DNA of 7,193 bases from NCBI GenBank assembly GCA_022563655.1, contig JADFMW010000141.1, forward strand, positions 1-7,193, in the 5' to 3' direction. The notes beneath the pieces were generated by a model. It was not told the origin of the DNA. It saw only the letters and a list, made by a program, of their open reading frames with translations, and did not search any database. The position numbers were made by a program, and so were the translations under genes. Positions within the stretch are counted from its first letter, which is position 1. Each line of letters opens with the position of its first letter. Below, piece after piece: positions 6,500 to 7,193 of the stretch. Source of the DNA: Pseudomonadota bacterium (lineage in GTDB: Bacteria > Pseudomonadota > Alphaproteobacteria > JAAXGF01).

Positions 6500-6755
6500 C
6501 GATTTGGTGCAATGTGGTGTGCGCGGAGGTCATAGGAAGTTGGTTCACTGCTGTTGGTATGACAGGGCCGCGACCCTCGCGGTCCTGTAAGACGTTGGTG
6601 AAGTAGCGAAGGTCGAGCTTGACCGAGCCCGTCCCGCCGCCGGACGGCCAGGTCGTCTTGATCCTCTCGGTAAGCCGGGCGAGCGCCGTCTGCGCCCGCT
6701 CGGCATCGACGCCGGTCGCCTGGTACGTCGTCTCGACTGGCTGGGCTGGCTTCAT
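6489..6755 (-). pseudogene. Truncated second copy of purM (5' end only)
   Basis: From ATG 6755 the translation reads MKPAQPVETTYQATGVD and continues through TTWPSGGGTGSVKLDLRYFTNVL, clearly homologous to intact PurM (PQLVETAYQKSGVD ... TTWPAREGTGSVKLSLGYFANVI). Homology fades after about 65 codons, near plus-strand 6550-6565, just before the expected TDGVGSK motif, and the frame runs on through unrelated sequence to TGA 6489-6491. Without the ATP- and substrate-binding parts it cannot be an enzyme. Against the intact gene, 6601-6660 matches 6000-6059 at 43 of 60 bases, so this is an old or separately acquired relative, not a fresh duplication. Its GC (41/60 there) is host-like, whereas the intact copy has 33/60 in the near-equivalent 6001-6060. 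A translated 88-residue product is possible but unlikely to matter. Confidence 0.8.
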
Positions 6756-6828
6756 GCGCAAGCACCCCCCATGCGTAATCACCCCATCGCGAAAGCCCGA
6801 GCGCCAAGGTCCGCCCGGCGCGCCCCAT

Positions 6829-6875
6829 GTAATCGCCGCTGCGGTGACGGCGGCAACGGCGCATCCGGCCCCGGG
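6829..6875 (-). pseudogene. Possible remnant of a second RHH gene (C-terminal tail)
   Basis: Upstream of the truncated purM, at a distance matching the intact locus within 8 bp, plus-strand 6834-6873 matches 6241-6280 (the 3' end of the intact RHH gene) at roughly 30 of 40 bases, including identical GCGGCAACGGC (6850-6860 and 6257-6267). In the matching frame it reads PDAPLPPSPQRR, comparable to PELPLPQLPEQR of the RHH tail, without the stop at the equivalent place and with a stop just upstream. No similarity to the DNA-binding part was found further up. The match is short and GC-rich, so moderate confidence only. Confidence 0.4.
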
Positions 6876-7193
6876 GCTTCAACCTGCTAAGGTTGAGAAC
6901 CGTTAACTCTACGTCCGTCTAGCCACAAACGTATCCGGCAATTTTTTTGCTATCCCCACGGCCAGCGCGGATAAGGCCAATCCCCGCAACCACGAAATTC
7001 AGTTATGCACGACATCCACACGGAAATCGGCGCAGGTTCTTATTGTGTTCTTGTTGTACATTGCTTAATGGGAACGTAACGTGGAGAGCGCAACCTCGGA
7101 CTGAGGTTGCTGGGGCGAGTGCGGAGGAGCGGCCCATCGCTACACCCGCTAGGACCGCTACCTCCGCGGGGTGTCTCTGGCCGGCACTAGTCC
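6876..7193. other. Gene-free stretch with several inverted repeats
   Basis: No frame here gives a recognisable protein; stops are frequent on both strands, and one plus-strand frame (from about 7052) stays open to the window edge without a family signature. The part 6900-7080 is AT-richer than the rest, with T7 at 6942-6948. Dyads: TCAACCT-GCTA-AGGTTGA at 6879-6896, GCAACCTC-GGACT-GAGGTTGC at 7090-7110, and GCGGAGGAGCGG (7121-7132) with CCGCTACCTCCGC (7155-7167). It probably carries upstream control sequences of the decayed RHH-purM copy and the 5' region of whatever lies beyond the window. Confidence 0.5.
7090..7167 (+). ncRNA. Candidate structured RNA or leader (two adjacent hairpins)
   Basis: An 8-bp perfect stem with a 5-nt loop (7090-7110) is followed 10 nt later by a 12-bp stem with one bulged base (7121-7132 with 7155-7167). 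The loop of the second stem contains another CCGCT (7146-7150) that could pair with the same AGCGG, so two foldings compete. TTGTGT at 7043-7048 and CTTAAT at 7064-7069 could be promoter elements, but only 15 bp apart. No T-run terminator is visible before the window ends. No known RNA family was recognised. Confidence 0.2.

Larger units (their letters stand above)
5990..6875. repeat. Diverged direct duplication: RHH tail - spacer - purM 5' end
   Basis: Two arms in the same orientation: about 5990-6280 (intact locus) and about 6590-6873 (decayed locus). The offset is 601 bp within purM and 593 bp at the RHH tail, so the spacers differ by a net 8 bp. Identity is about 70-75% in the two stretches aligned by eye (43/60 in purM, about 30/40 in the RHH tail). 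The interval between the arms holds the intact RHH gene's 5' part and its promoter region. Confidence 0.6.

Noticed and set aside
6463..6520. Repeated TGTGGTGT as a possible target-site duplication of an inserted element
   Set aside because: Only 50 bp between copies with no transposase or terminal inverted repeats; binding sites of the RHH protein explain them better.
7052..7193. Plus-strand frame open to the window edge
   Set aside because: No ribosome-binding site with a good start and no recognisable residues; too short to judge.

Overview
The window looks like a chromosomal segment of a high-GC proteobacterium, most likely an alphaproteobacterium of Rhodospirillales type. This rests on GC content near 70% over the first 5 kb and on the gene order hemW, LpoA-like lipoprotein, rsmI, yraN, BON lipoprotein, gshB. 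The assignment is inference from gene content only.

Left part (1-5013), ordinary housekeeping genes. The 3' end of hemW runs into the window and converges, 9 bp apart, on a minus-strand gene for a periplasmic-binding-fold lipoprotein (penicillin-binding protein activator, LpoA-like). Divergent from it and overlapping its 5' end by 58 bp is rsmI (16S rRNA C1402 2'-O-methyltransferase). yraN, a two-BON-domain outer-membrane lipoprotein of DolP type, and gshB (glutathione synthetase) follow on the plus strand. lpoA, rsmI, yraN and dolP are also neighbours in Escherichia coli, so this is an old envelope/ribosome cluster, here with the lipoprotein gene inverted. A perfect 17-bp tandem duplication sits exactly on the rsmI-yraN junction.

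Right part (5057 to about 6875), an unusual purM locus on the minus strand. An intact purM of a form closer to archaeal AIR synthetases than to the E. coli type (from memory of the families) follows, after only 13 bp, a 59-residue ribbon-helix-helix (RHH) DNA-binding protein. Over most of its length purM is clearly lower in GC than its surroundings, but its last 250-300 bp are GC-rich again. About 600 bp upstream lies a broken, GC-rich second copy: the first ~60-65 codons of purM and, further upstream, what looks like the tail of an RHH gene. The locus therefore appears to be a diverged tandem pair, one copy intact and one decayed, which suggests partial replacement of purM by a related sequence. 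A short palindrome overlaps the predicted -10 box of the intact RHH-purM unit, as expected for autoregulation.

Far right (6876-7193): no convincing gene. It holds several good inverted repeats, including an 8-bp perfect hairpin and a 12-bp hairpin with one bulge close together, which could be an RNA leader or small RNA cut by the window edge. No tRNA, rRNA, CRISPR array, transposase or integrase was seen.
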